Source of the DNA: Treponema sp.
GTDB lineage: Bacteria; Spirochaetota; Spirochaetia; Treponematales; Breznakiellaceae
Assembly (NCBI GenBank): GCA_031284195.1
Contig: JAITAI010000209.1
Coordinates: 1-12,647, forward strand
Direction of reading: 5' to 3'
Length of the DNA: 12,647 nt
Shown here one piece after another: positions 6,453-12,647 of the stretch (position 1 is the stretch's first letter; each line of letters begins with the position of its first letter). Below the pieces are notes generated by a model that worked only from the letters and a program-made list of their open reading frames with translations, did no database searches and was not told the DNA's origin. The translations under genes and the position numbers were made by a program.

Positions 6453-7088
6453 TCATCCCCGATGGAGCAATATCTTTTTGACCGTTTCTACATCAGGATC
6501 ACTTAAAAGCGGTATAAGCTTATTAATTTCTGTAACCGGTAGATCCCACCATCGTAATTGCAACAGCAGCCCAATTAATACATCATCAAACCGTTTTCTG
6601 ATAAGCTTCGCTGGATTCCCTGCTACTATGGTATAGGGTTCAACCGGACTCCCTACCACACTGGAGGCGCCAATAATAGCGCCATCCCCTACCGGTACTC
6701 CAGGAAGGATCGTAACCTTTTGTCCAATCCACACATCATTACCTATGATGGTATCCCCTTTCAGAGGGAATACATCCAATGGGGGTACCGGTTCATTCCA
6801 CCCTTCAAAAATATAAAAAGGGAAGGTAGATACGGCATTCATCTGATGATTAGCGCCGTTCATGATGAATTCAACCCCTTTTCCTATTTGACAAAATTTT
6901 CCGATGATAAGTTTATCGTCGTAAAAGTCGTAATGATGGGTTACATGGCTTTCAAAATCCACATCACTAAAATATGTAAAATCCCCCACCAGTATATTTT
7001 TACGTTTGATCGTGGGTTTTACATAGGTGACGGTACGAATATGGGGTACAGGAAATACCACTTCAGGATCCGGTTCTTTATTTTCCAC
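6453..7088 (-). CDS. Vat/CatB-like hexapeptide-repeat acetyltransferase (xenobiotic acetyltransferase family)
   Basis: A 211-residue left-handed beta-helix acetyltransferase that moves an acetyl group from acetyl-CoA to an acceptor. Hexapeptide turns are seen in IIGKFCQIGKGVEF (61-74) and in the GDTIIGNDVWIGQKVTILPG block followed by GDGAIIGASSVVG. The catalytic His is in NGANHQM (His81). The tail YTIVAGNPAKLIRKRF, then RWWDLP, is the signature of the streptogramin A acetyltransferase (Vat) and CatB type. Members acetylate streptogramin A or chloramphenicol; many chromosomal relatives have unknown substrates, so resistance is not proven. The start is a GTG at 7088 with a strong AGGAGG site at about 7096-7101. 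It follows the ybaK-like gene by 47 bases, probably on the same transcript, with an exact parS site in the gap. Confidence 0.85.
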   Translation of the reverse strand: MENKEPDPEVVFPVPHIRTVTYVKPTIKRKNILVGDFTYFSDVDFESHVTHHYDFYDDKLIIGKFCQIGKGVEFIMNGANHQMNAVSTFPFYIFEGWNEPVPPLDVFPLKGDTIIGNDVWIGQKVTILPGVPVGDGAIIGASSVVGSPVEPYTIVAGNPAKLIRKRFDDVLIGLLLQLRWWDLPVTEINKLIPLLSDPDVETVKKILLHRG

Positions 7089-7118
7089 AAGACGCCCTCC
7101 TTTGAGGCTGTTTCAAGA

Positions 7119-7134
7119 TGTTTCACGTGAAACA
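7119..7134. promoter_or_regulatory. parS: parS centromere site (ParB-binding palindrome)
   Basis: TGTTTCACGTGAAACA is a perfect 16-bp palindrome identical to the consensus parS bound by ParB/Spo0J in many bacteria. It lies one base beyond the stop codon of the ybaK-like gene and 30 bases upstream of the acetyltransferase start. Chromosomal parS sites usually cluster near the replication origin and load ParB for chromosome segregation and SMC recruitment. No parA or parB gene is in the window. A perfect 16-base match is very unlikely by chance. Confidence 0.85.
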
Positions 7135-7135
7135 A

Positions 7136-7618
7136 TCATCCCTCTATTTCTGTCATGGGTTTACAAACATCGACCCAGGCTTTACTGTGGGAATATTCGT
7201 TAAGTTCTTCTAGCGTAAGCTCAATCGCTGAATTACTACTGCCACAGGCAGGGAATACCGTATCAAACCGTTTTAAGGAGCTATCCAGATAAACCTCCAC
7301 CTCTGCAGGCAACCCAAAGGGACAAACCCCACCGATTGCATGACCGGTACGGTGCAGAGCTTCTTCGGGGGAAAGCATCCGGGGCTTAACACCAAAACGG
7401 TCTTTATATTTGCGGTTATCCAGTTTCATGTCTCCAGCAATGACCACCACCGCAACCCGGTCTCCTTGGCTCAGGGCAATACTCTTGGCAATCCGGGCAG
7501 GTATAAGTCCTAAGGAGGCTGCGGCCTCAAGTACCGTGGCAGTGGAGCGTTCCATCTCGATGATATCCTGGTCTCTACCCCAAGATTTCAAATGGTTTCG
7601 TACAGATTCAATAGACAT
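7136..7618 (-). CDS. YbaK/EbsC-family aminoacyl-tRNA deacylase (prolyl-tRNA editing type)
   Basis: A 160-residue single-domain YbaK-type protein. These hydrolyse mischarged aminoacyl-tRNAs, such as Cys-tRNA(Pro), free of the synthetase. Family features are the early helix STATVLEAAASLG (25-37), IAKSIAL with the likely catalytic Lys45, the strand VAVVVIAGDMKLD, the loop GHAIGGVCPFGLP (92-104), and the C-terminal strand ACGSSNSAIELT (124-135). The length matches the family. The ATG at 7618 has only a weak upstream purine stretch. It is the first gene of a minus-strand pair with the acetyltransferase and is divergent from moxR across about 400 bases. The exact tRNA substrate cannot be told from the sequence. 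Confidence 0.85.
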   Translation of the reverse strand: MSIESVRNHLKSWGRDQDIIEMERSTATVLEAAASLGLIPARIAKSIALSQGDRVAVVVIAGDMKLDNRKYKDRFGVKPRMLSPEEALHRTGHAIGGVCPFGLPAEVEVYLDSSLKRFDTVFPACGSSNSAIELTLEELNEYSHSKAWVDVCKPMTEIEG

Positions 7619-7784
7619 GATATGACCTGCCTCGTATGTGTTTGATACGCCTCAATGGGCTATCCTATCGGTCCCCTTTCTTAACATAAAATAAAACGAA
7701 GGTCAACCGATACTCACAGAGGATTTAGGGGGTCTTTCGGCTCTCCCTATAGGTAATTGGCCATAGACTACAAAGGTCTGACTC

Positions 7785-7797
7785 GTTCCATAGGAAC
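7785..7797. repeat. Small inverted repeat GTTCC-ata-GGAAC
   Basis: A perfect 5-bp palindrome with a three-base centre in the divergent intergenic region. The GTTCC/GGAAC stem recurs at 12217-12231 with a TGC loop, so it may belong to a scattered palindromic repeat rather than be a local operator. Confidence 0.35.
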
Positions 7798-7965
7798 AGC
7801 CCCCTGACCAGGGACATTTCAGGTCAATAAAGTCAACCGGTTATCCTGTTCTAGGGAATAACCCGCACTTTTTGCAGGGCTCCGCCAGCTTAAACTTTTC
7901 TATGCATGATTCTCATACACTGAGAGCGATCCTTTGAAATCCCGTTATAATAGGCAGGTGTAGAC

Positions 7966-7996
7966 TTGCCAGGGTTTCCCCTTATCATGCTATACT
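7966..7996 (+). promoter_or_regulatory. Promoter for moxR-DUF58, extended -10 type
   Basis: TATACT (7991-7996) is preceded by TG at the extended -10 position (TGCTATACT). A TTGCCA -35-like box lies at 7966-7971 with a long 19-base spacer. The same TGCTATACT string occurs upstream of carD. Transcription would start near 8003, just before the AAAGGAA ribosome binding site (8004-8010). Confidence 0.55.
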
Positions 7997-8016
7997 CAAA
8001 GATAAAGGAACAGGAT

Positions 8017-8964
8017 ATGAAAATCGAAGAGACCGCGGAAATCCTTATTAATGGGGCTGCCCGGATAATCCGGGGTAAGCGGGAATTTCTTGAATTGTTT
8101 ACCGCAGGACTCCTTGCCAAAGGGCATGTGCTTATTGAGGATAATCCAGGGCTTGGGAAGACCACGGTGGCCAAAACCTTCGCCCGGCTCATTGCCGATG
8201 AAGAAGGGGCGCCCTTACTCTTCAAGCGAATCCAATTTACCCCGGACCTCCTCCCTTATGATATTACCGGAGTTGATGTGTTTGATCCCGAAAGCCGCTC
8301 GTTCCGATTCGTTCCGGGTCCGGTTTTAGCCAATATCGTATTGGCAGATGAAATCAACCGGACCACCCCCAAGGTACAATCCGCTTTGCTGGAAGTAATG
8401 GCCGAACGGCAGGTAAGCATTGGTTCAGCGGTTCACTATCCACCGGAGCCTTTTGTGGTCATTGCTACCGAAAATCCCATAGAAAGTGAAGGAACTTTTC
8501 CTTTGCCTGCAGCCCAGCTTGATCGGTTTATGATGCGTCTTTCCCTAGGATACCCTGACCGGGATGCGGAATTGTCCATATTAACAGAAAATCCAGGGGA
8601 ATACCCCTTAAACCAGCTTGAACCAGTGTTACAGCGAGGGGACTTTTTAGCAGCCCAGGATGCAGCGGTCCAAGTGTTTTGCCATGAGGTATTAAAAGAA
8701 GCCATAGCCGATATAGTCCGAGATACCCGGGTACACCGGGCTTTCTTGCTGGGTGCCTCTCCCCGGGCAGCTTTGCATTTCCTCGGTGCGGTTAAAGCCT
8801 TGGCCTTGGTACGCGGAAGAAATTATGTTACCGATGAAGATCTGCTTACCATGGCATGCCCGGTATTAGTCCATAGGCTCAAACTACGGGACCCTCGGAT
8901 TGAGGAAGAACAAATCATTCGGGAGATCTGTCTTGCACGAATCAACAGTATCAAACAGAGTTGA
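8017..8964 (+). CDS. MoxR-family AAA+ ATPase
   Basis: A 315-residue MoxR AAA+ ATPase, a chaperone-like protein thought to mature or activate partner complexes. Walker A is DNPGLGKTT (42-50). Walker B is IVLADEIN (107-114), followed by RTTPKVQSALLEVMAE. Sensor 1 is in VIATENPIESEGTF (148-161), with a conserved Arg in QLDRF (167-171). Sensor 2 lies in GASPRAALHF. Its length is standard. The ATG at 8017 has AAAGGAA 6 bases upstream; a longer frame from a TTG at 7966 would overlap the promoter and is rejected. The DUF58 gene follows directly, which is the usual MoxR partner. The von Willebrand factor A proteins often found next are absent here. Confidence 0.9.
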   Translation: MKIEETAEILINGAARIIRGKREFLELFTAGLLAKGHVLIEDNPGLGKTTVAKTFARLIADEEGAPLLFKRIQFTPDLLPYDITGVDVFDPESRSFRFVPGPVLANIVLADEINRTTPKVQSALLEVMAERQVSIGSAVHYPPEPFVVIATENPIESEGTFPLPAAQLDRFMMRLSLGYPDRDAELSILTENPGEYPLNQLEPVLQRGDFLAAQDAAVQVFCHEVLKEAIADIVRDTRVHRAFLLGASPRAALHFLGAVKALALVRGRNYVTDEDLLTMACPVLVHRLKLRDPRIEEEQIIREICLARINSIKQS

Positions 8965-8995
8965 TCCATCTGCTCATAGTGCAGAGGCATACCCG

Positions 8996-10222
8996 GTGAA
9001 GTTCTCCTCTATGGCCAGCATGATCCCGGTGCCGCGAACCATGGGGATCTTTACCCTGCTTATTACCATCCTGGCCTTTACCGCAGGCAGTATTCGGAAC
9101 GAACTGGTCCTTATCCTGGTGGGTACGGTATTTCTCCTTGTCCTCTGCGGGTGTTTCGTAGCGGTCTTGGGGCTCTCCTGGTTCCTCAGAAAAAAGGCCT
9201 GTTCCGCCTCGGTCAGAATAATCACCAAACAGATCCCCGCAGGAACTAAGGGAACCCTTACCTTTGCGTTGGGTCCGGGTTATGTTCCGAGGAAACCTGG
9301 AAAAAAGCAGTTCCTCCGCCTCCCGGGGATACTCCTGAGGTATGAAATGCGCCTCGCGACCAAAGACGGACGGTGTATACACCACATCTTTGATCCTGAT
9401 TTTCTCCCTGAAGGGGTGAGTGTATTCCCCGTACCAGAACGGGGAGCTTATTACAATGCTTATGACGGGTTCATCATCGGTGATACACCGGGTTTTTTCT
9501 ACTGCTCTATTCCTATTCCCCAGGATACCAGTCCCCGGCTCCTAGCAACCCCTAAAATCGCAGAAACCAGCATTCCCCTGCAGATCCGTTTCGGTGGGAC
9601 CCTGCAACGGAGTCAGCCTCACTTCCTACGAACCGACAATCTCATTGATCACCGGCCCTATATACCGGGGGATGATCCTCGGCGGCTTAACTGGAAACTC
9701 TACGGCCATGCAGGGGACCTTTTTGTACGGGAAGGAGAGCCAGAACCTCCTCCTCATTCCCGGCTCCTCATCCTGGTGGACACCCAAAGGGATGATACCC
9801 TGTATACCCCTCACGCAGCCTGCCGGGGGGTAGATCTGCTCTGTGAAAGCGCCCTGGCCCTAGCCATAACCGGTACAGACCGGGGTATGGACCTCTATAT
9901 CGGGTATACCGGTGGGGATATACACGGGGGAACTCAGGCGGAACTAGCCCTAGCCTTGGCGTATCCTGCAGCATTGCCTTTATCCGGTACTGAAGCACTT
10001 CCCGCCCCGGAGGACCAAAGTATTCTGATTCTGACCCTGCCGCGGGTTACTAGTACCGAGAGCGCCCTGGACCGGTTTCTCAAGCAACGGAACCCCCATC
10101 AAGGGGTGGATCTGGTGTTTCTGTATGAGGGAAACTCCTATGATGAGGCTGCAGAAACCTGTGTGAGTATTTACAGCCAGAAAAGCGGGGTTACCGCTCA
10201 GCGGATCAAGATAAACCCATAG
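8996..10222 (+). CDS. DUF58-domain membrane protein, MoxR partner
   Basis: About 408 residues. Two hydrophobic membrane segments lie near the N-terminus (about residues 17-35 and 38-64), followed by a basic stop (LRKK), so the large C-terminal part is probably cytoplasmic. The DUF58 signature DHRPYIPGDDPRRLNWKLYG, followed by DLFVREGE, is clear. The region after it (LLILVDTQRDDTLY onward) has the look of a vWA-like fold with an incomplete metal site. DUF58 proteins accompany MoxR ATPases, and the pair is linked to envelope or stress functions in some bacteria. The start is uncertain. GTG 8996, with AGAGG about 8 bases upstream, is preferred; ATG 9011 is possible. The open frame reaches back to 8900 but that part overlaps moxR. 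Function here is otherwise unknown. Confidence 0.85.
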   Translation: MKFSSMASMIPVPRTMGIFTLLITILAFTAGSIRNELVLILVGTVFLLVLCGCFVAVLGLSWFLRKKACSASVRIITKQIPAGTKGTLTFALGPGYVPRKPGKKQFLRLPGILLRYEMRLATKDGRCIHHIFDPDFLPEGVSVFPVPERGAYYNAYDGFIIGDTPGFFYCSIPIPQDTSPRLLATPKIAETSIPLQIRFGGTLQRSQPHFLRTDNLIDHRPYIPGDDPRRLNWKLYGHAGDLFVREGEPEPPPHSRLLILVDTQRDDTLYTPHAACRGVDLLCESALALAITGTDRGMDLYIGYTGGDIHGGTQAELALALAYPAALPLSGTEALPAPEDQSILILTLPRVTSTESALDRFLKQRNPHQGVDLVFLYEGNSYDEAAETCVSIYSQKSGVTAQRIKINP

Positions 10223-10367
10223 AAAACTTTCATAGGTAGAGACCAAGGTCCCTCCCGGGATGTGGGAATCCCATAACCTCTGTTCTAAAAGCCCGAAAAC
10301 CACTCTTCAAGACCGAAACTTACGTCTTGGATCGAGAACTTAGGTATTTTGCTGCGATTTTGACTGC

Positions 10368-10396
10368 TTGTTATAAGTCCTTTTCTCTGCTATACT
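10368..10396 (+). promoter_or_regulatory. Promoter for carD-ispD-ispF
   Basis: TTGTTA (10368-10373) and TATACT (10391-10396) are 17 bases apart, with TG at the extended -10 position (TGCTATACT). The predicted transcription start is about 10402-10405, at or next to the carD ATG (10405). The transcript would be leaderless or nearly so. No ribosome binding site lies before the ATG, which agrees. Confidence 0.65.
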
Positions 10397-10404
10397 TAAT
10401 AGCA

Positions 10405-10905
10405 ATGTGCGATGTGACGAACCTATTTCAAATCGATCAGAAGGTAGTGTATCCCAGCCAGGGAGTGGGTATCATTATTTCAATTGAGGAGAAGGAATTT
10501 AAGAGCGTAAAAATTCCGTATTACGTTATTTACCTTGAAGTTTCAGATATGACCATCATGGTTCCGGTAGATAAGGCAGAAGAACTGGGAATCCGATCTA
10601 TTGTGATGGAGGAAGACGCTCAGAAAGCACTGAATCTTATCGGTGAAGACTTTGATCCCATACCGTCAGATTGGAAACTGAGGTATCAAATGAACCTGGA
10701 CCTCCTCAAGAAGGGGAGCGTCATGGATATTGCTACTATTGTGCGTTCCCTCTACCACCGCAGTAAAGTTAAAGAGCTGCCGATTTTGGAACGAAAACTC
10801 TATGATTCTGCTTTAAAACTCTTAGTTGATGAGGTTGCCTTTTCCCTCCATATTCCTAAAGAGGAAGTAGAAAACAGGATCTTTACCCGTCTGGAAGCCA
10901 AATAA
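10405..10905 (+). CDS. carD: CarD-family RNA polymerase-binding transcription regulator
   Basis: A 166-residue CarD/CdnL-type protein. It binds the RNA polymerase beta subunit through its N-terminal domain and stabilises open promoter complexes through a C-terminal helical domain. The N-terminal RNAP-interacting domain is marked by QKVVYPSQGVGII (12-24), IPYYVIYLE (37-45) and MVPVDKAEELGIR (52-64). The C-terminal part carries the conserved Trp in DWKLRY (Trp90), IATIVRSLYHRSK (109-121) and LYDSALKLLVDEVAFSL (132-148). The length fits the family. The frame extends upstream to 10327, but ATG 10405 gives the usual short N-terminus. It has no ribosome binding site and a promoter directly before it. 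ispD begins 8 bases after the stop, so carD heads an operon with MEP pathway genes. Confidence 0.9.
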   Translation: MCDVTNLFQIDQKVVYPSQGVGIIISIEEKEFKSVKIPYYVIYLEVSDMTIMVPVDKAEELGIRSIVMEEDAQKALNLIGEDFDPIPSDWKLRYQMNLDLLKKGSVMDIATIVRSLYHRSKVKELPILERKLYDSALKLLVDEVAFSLHIPKEEVENRIFTRLEAK

Positions 10906-10913
10906 GGGATAGT

Positions 10914-11681
10914 ATGGGATGCTCTGTAGCTGCAATCATTAGCGCGGCAGGTTCCTCCCGTCGTATGGGAGGTCTCAAGAAGGAATATTGTCCGCTGGGT
11001 TCGGCGTTTACCGATGATGCCCAGAAGCCTTTAACCGTGCTGGGAGCCGCGGTTCTGGCTTTCGTAAACTCCAAGCGAATCCAAACCGTGGTGATTTCCG
11101 TTCCTCCTGATGCGGAAACCGGGGAATTCGCCGCTCGAGCAAGTCTTCCTCAGGGACTTTTGCAGATCGGTGCTACCCCTCGGATATTCTTTGTCCCTGG
11201 GGGCAGGACCCGGCGTATTTCGGTTCATCATGCTTTGTCATTGCTTTCCACATTTCCAGGGGAAGAACCTGATTTTGTACTCATCCATGACGGAGCCCGG
11301 CCCTGGATTGATACCCCCTTGATAGAACGAACCATTGACGCGGTCATCCAACATAAGGCAGTGGTTCCCCTCCTGCCGGTGATTGAAACGCCTAAGGAAA
11401 TTGATGCAGCAGGTTTTGTGTGCCGGCACTTACCCCGTGCACGGGTAGGAACCGCTCAAACTCCCCAAGGTTTTGCGTATCCGGCGATTCTGCAGGCCCA
11501 TGAACAGGCCGCAGAACAGGAACTAGCTACCTATAAAGAGTATACCGATGACGCAGAGGTTTGGGGGGAATTTATCGGTCCTGTAGCGGTTATACCTGGT
11601 TCCCCGGAAAACCGGAAGATAACCTTTCCTGAAGATCTTTGGCCTCAGAGGGAAGCAGGGAGTTTATGGGAGCCAGGATAA
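10914..11681 (+). CDS. ispD: 2-C-methyl-D-erythritol 4-phosphate cytidylyltransferase (IspD)
   Basis: Joins CTP and 2-C-methyl-D-erythritol 4-phosphate in the cytosolic MEP pathway to isoprenoid precursors. The 255-residue protein has the nucleotide-binding loop ISAAGSSRRMG (9-19), with Arg16/17 and the KKEY lysines (22-25). It also has HDGARP (125-130), GTAQTPQGF (179-187), TDDAEVWGE (211-219) and GSPENRKITFPED (229-241), all expected in IspD. An insertion of about 15 residues after KKEY and a longer tail than usual are seen. The start ATG is 8 bases after the carD stop, with AAGGGA overlapping that stop. The end overlaps the ispF start by 16 bases. The adjacency suits the two enzymes, which are fused (IspDF) in some bacteria; here they are separate frames. 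Confidence 0.92.
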   Translation: MGCSVAAIISAAGSSRRMGGLKKEYCPLGSAFTDDAQKPLTVLGAAVLAFVNSKRIQTVVISVPPDAETGEFAARASLPQGLLQIGATPRIFFVPGGRTRRISVHHALSLLSTFPGEEPDFVLIHDGARPWIDTPLIERTIDAVIQHKAVVPLLPVIETPKEIDAAGFVCRHLPRARVGTAQTPQGFAYPAILQAHEQAAEQELATYKEYTDDAEVWGEFIGPVAVIPGSPENRKITFPEDLWPQREAGSLWEPG

Positions 11682-12184
11682 TCCGAGTCGGCCTTGGGAG
11701 GGATCTGCACCGCTTGGTTCCAGGGAGACCTTTCTTATTAGGAGGGGTTGAGCTCCTTTCAGATCAGGGTGAATGGGGCCATTCTGATGGGGATGTACTG
11801 ACCCATGCGGTTATCGACGCGATCCTGGGGGCCGCAGGACTAGGAGATATTGGGGAGCTTTTCCCTCCCTCCGAGGCGGCTTGGAAGGATGCGGATTCCA
11901 TGGAACTGCTGAGGATTGCTTGTGGGCTGGTAAAAGAGGCGGGGTGGCAGCTTATCAATCTGGACTGCGTGGTTACCTGTGAAAGCCCCAAGGTACTCCC
12001 GTACCGGGACAGAATACAGGCTTCTCTTGCCCGGGTTTTAGCGGTTCCTAGGATGGCGGTTTTTGTTAAAGGAAAGACCCATGAGGGACTTGGAGCTGTG
12101 GGAACCGGGCAGGCAGTAGAAGCCCTGGTAGTATGTCTGCTGGAAAAGAGTACTCCTCAAGAAGCAAGTCCTGGAGACTTGTAG
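11666..12184 (+). CDS. ispF: 2-C-methyl-D-erythritol 2,4-cyclodiphosphate synthase (IspF)
   Basis: A 172-residue trimeric MEP pathway enzyme that cyclises CDP-methylerythritol phosphate with release of CMP. It has GLGRDLHRL (9-17) with metal ligands Asp13 and His15. GHSDGDVLTHAVIDAILGA (38-56) carries the third ligand His47. GLGDIGELFPPS (58-69) and KGKTHEGLGAVGTG (135-148, with Glu140) match the substrate and cytidine sites. The last block is divergent from the common KATTTEKLGFxGRxEG form, notably in lacking the Arg after FxG. ATG 11666 is chosen because IspF proteins begin a few residues before the GxGxDxH motif; the frame extends to 11639 inside ispD. AGGGAG sits 3 bases before the ATG. 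It overlaps ispD by 16 bases. Confidence 0.92.
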   Translation: MGARIIRVGLGRDLHRLVPGRPFLLGGVELLSDQGEWGHSDGDVLTHAVIDAILGAAGLGDIGELFPPSEAAWKDADSMELLRIACGLVKEAGWQLINLDCVVTCESPKVLPYRDRIQASLARVLAVPRMAVFVKGKTHEGLGAVGTGQAVEALVVCLLEKSTPQEASPGDL

Positions 12185-12200
12185 AAAATTTCCCGAAGGG

Positions 12201-12261
12201 TTAGAGGGCCTCGTCGCGTTCCTGCGGAACGATGCTTCACAAAGCTTCGGACCGCCTCTAA
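12201..12261 (+). terminator. Branched stem-loop after ispF
   Basis: An outer stem TTAGAGG (12201-12207) with CCTCTAA (12255-12261) encloses two hairpins. One is CGTTCC-TGC-GGAACG (12217-12231); the other is a short GCTT-caca-AAGC (12234-12245). It sits 17 bases after the ispF stop, where an operon end is expected, but no T-run follows. It could be a palindromic repeat or RNA-stabilising structure instead. Confidence 0.4.
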
Positions 12262-12309
12262 AGACTTGTGAATATCCCGCTAACAAAACCACAAGGACTT
12301 GGGAGAGAC

Positions 12310-12342
12310 GGGCAACGGTTTTTGAAAAAACCGTAAAGGCCC
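12310..12342. repeat. Hairpin with ACGGTTTTT/AAAAACCGT stem
   Basis: ACGGTTTTT (12315-12323) pairs with AAAAACCGT (12326-12334), a 9-bp inverted repeat. GGGC (12310-12313) and GCCC (12339-12342) can extend it after unpaired bases. The A/T-rich top of the stem means it is bidirectionally symmetrical but not a classic intrinsic terminator. Confidence 0.5.
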
Positions 12343-12345
12343 AGC

Positions 12346-12366
12346 TTATTCCGCGCCGGGGAATAA
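12346..12366. repeat. 7-bp hairpin TTATTCC/GGAATAA
   Basis: TTATTCC (12346-12352) pairs perfectly with GGAATAA (12360-12366) over a GC-rich 7-base loop. It follows the previous hairpin after three bases, making a tandem pair. Confidence 0.45.
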
Positions 12367-12467
12367 ACCTCCACCTTGTACGAAACTTCACCGCTTTTTT
12401 AAAGAAAAACGTAATTATCCCCCGATATATACCCTTCACCGGCTTCGATGGTTCGGAACAGGTTTCT

Positions 12468-12482
12468 GACATAGGCTATGTC
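12468..12482. repeat. 15-bp palindrome GACATAG-G-CTATGTC
   Basis: The arms GACATAG and CTATGTC are perfect inverted repeats around a single G, a shape typical of a dimeric repressor operator. TCTGA occurs on both sides as a direct repeat. No gene start is visible to its right within the window, so a regulated target is unknown. Confidence 0.4.
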
Positions 12483-12608
12483 TGACCTCTGATTATGATC
12501 GGTTATACGGCAGGGGATAATTGCGAAGAAAAAATGAGAACCCCGCTACCATCTCAAAGGTTGCTATGGGTTCATCCTGACTTGAAGATATCATAAACTT
12601 CTAGGCCG

Positions 12609-12626
12609 CTTCCTAAAACTAGGAAG
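12609..12626. repeat. 7-bp hairpin CTTCCTA/TAGGAAG
   Basis: CTTCCTA (12609-12615) pairs with TAGGAAG (12620-12626) with a 4-base loop (aaac). It lies near the right window edge, so its relation to the next gene is unseen. Confidence 0.4.
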
Positions 12627-12647
12627 GGTTACCCCTGATAGGACGTA

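Larger units (their letters stand above)
7619..8016. other. Divergent intergenic region between the ybaK-like gene and moxR
   Basis: About 400 bases with no gene. It holds a possible minus-strand -35 box (TTGACC, complement of 7701-7706) for the ybaK-like gene, but only a poor -10 match. There is a small inverted repeat GTTCC/GGAAC at 7785-7797 and a spaced pair TGACC (7805-7809) and GGTCA (7822-7826). The moxR promoter is at the right end. The small repeats could be operators or terminators; nothing here decides. Confidence 0.5.
12185..12647. other. Non-coding 3' region with several stem-loops
   Basis: About 460 bases after ispF hold no convincing gene. A 144-codon minus-strand frame (12472-12038) overlaps the ispF end and has no recognisable protein pattern. 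The stretch carries at least five perfect stem-loops or palindromes, listed separately. It may end the carD-ispDF operon, contain palindromic repeats, or hold an undescribed small RNA. Confidence 0.55.

Noticed and set aside
6720..7130. A 136-codon plus-strand frame opposite the acetyltransferase
   Set aside because: It is antisense to a well-supported hexapeptide acetyltransferase and runs through the parS site; no protein pattern.
7803..7826. An insertion sequence end (CCTGACCAGGGACATTTCAGG-like text)
   Set aside because: The short partial inverted repeat resembles some IS ends, but there is no transposase and no partner terminus in the window.
12038..12472. A 144-codon minus-strand frame at the ispF end
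   Set aside because: It overlaps the conserved C-terminus of ispF and several stem-loops, and looks like a chance frame.

Overview
The window reads as a chromosomal segment of a spirochaete, most likely a Treponema of the termite-gut type. This is inferred from the CarD-IspD-IspF gene order, the Treponema-like chemotaxis receptor debris, the moderate GC of the flanking genes and the many short GC-rich stem-loops between genes. No rRNA, tRNA or CRISPR array was seen. An exact 16-bp parS site (7119-7134) suggests chromosome rather than plasmid DNA, possibly on the origin side.

Layout. 1-92 is the 3' tail of a gene, perhaps sulfite/nitrite reductase-like. 93-1034 is gene debris: a palindrome-rich element bounded by inverted repeats (about 274-649) and a decayed D-alanine-D-alanine ligase fragment on the minus strand (about 705-960). 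1029-5873 is an AT-richer operon with its own promoter and a leader carrying three tandem hairpins. It encodes a HerA-type DNA-translocating ATPase, a NurA-type nuclease and a TSPPY DNA methyltransferase, the last two tightly coupled to the gene before. 5874-6452 is more debris, with cysteine synthase and methyl-accepting chemotaxis protein scraps on the minus strand. 6453-7618 is a minus-strand pair, a YbaK-type deacylase followed by a Vat-like hexapeptide acetyltransferase, with parS in the 47-nt gap between them. 8017-10222 is a MoxR ATPase and a DUF58 membrane protein. 10405-12184 is carD-ispD-ispF. 12185-12647 is non-coding and full of small stem-loops.

The most notable object is the HerA-NurA-methyltransferase operon. 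HerA and NurA homologues form a translocase-nuclease complex that processes DNA ends, and an attached methyltransferase suggests a self/non-self restriction-like or anti-phage module. As sequenced, herA is broken twice: an in-frame TAA at codon 28, just downstream of a well-placed ribosome binding site and start, and a one-base frameshift shortly before its conserved C-terminus. nurA and the methyltransferase gene remain open. The module is therefore either recently inactivated, making truncated HerA, or affected by sequence error.

The right half is ordinary chromosome: isoprenoid precursor synthesis by the MEP pathway (IspD, IspF) linked to the RNA polymerase-binding regulator CarD, and a MoxR-DUF58 pair lacking its usual von Willebrand factor A partner.
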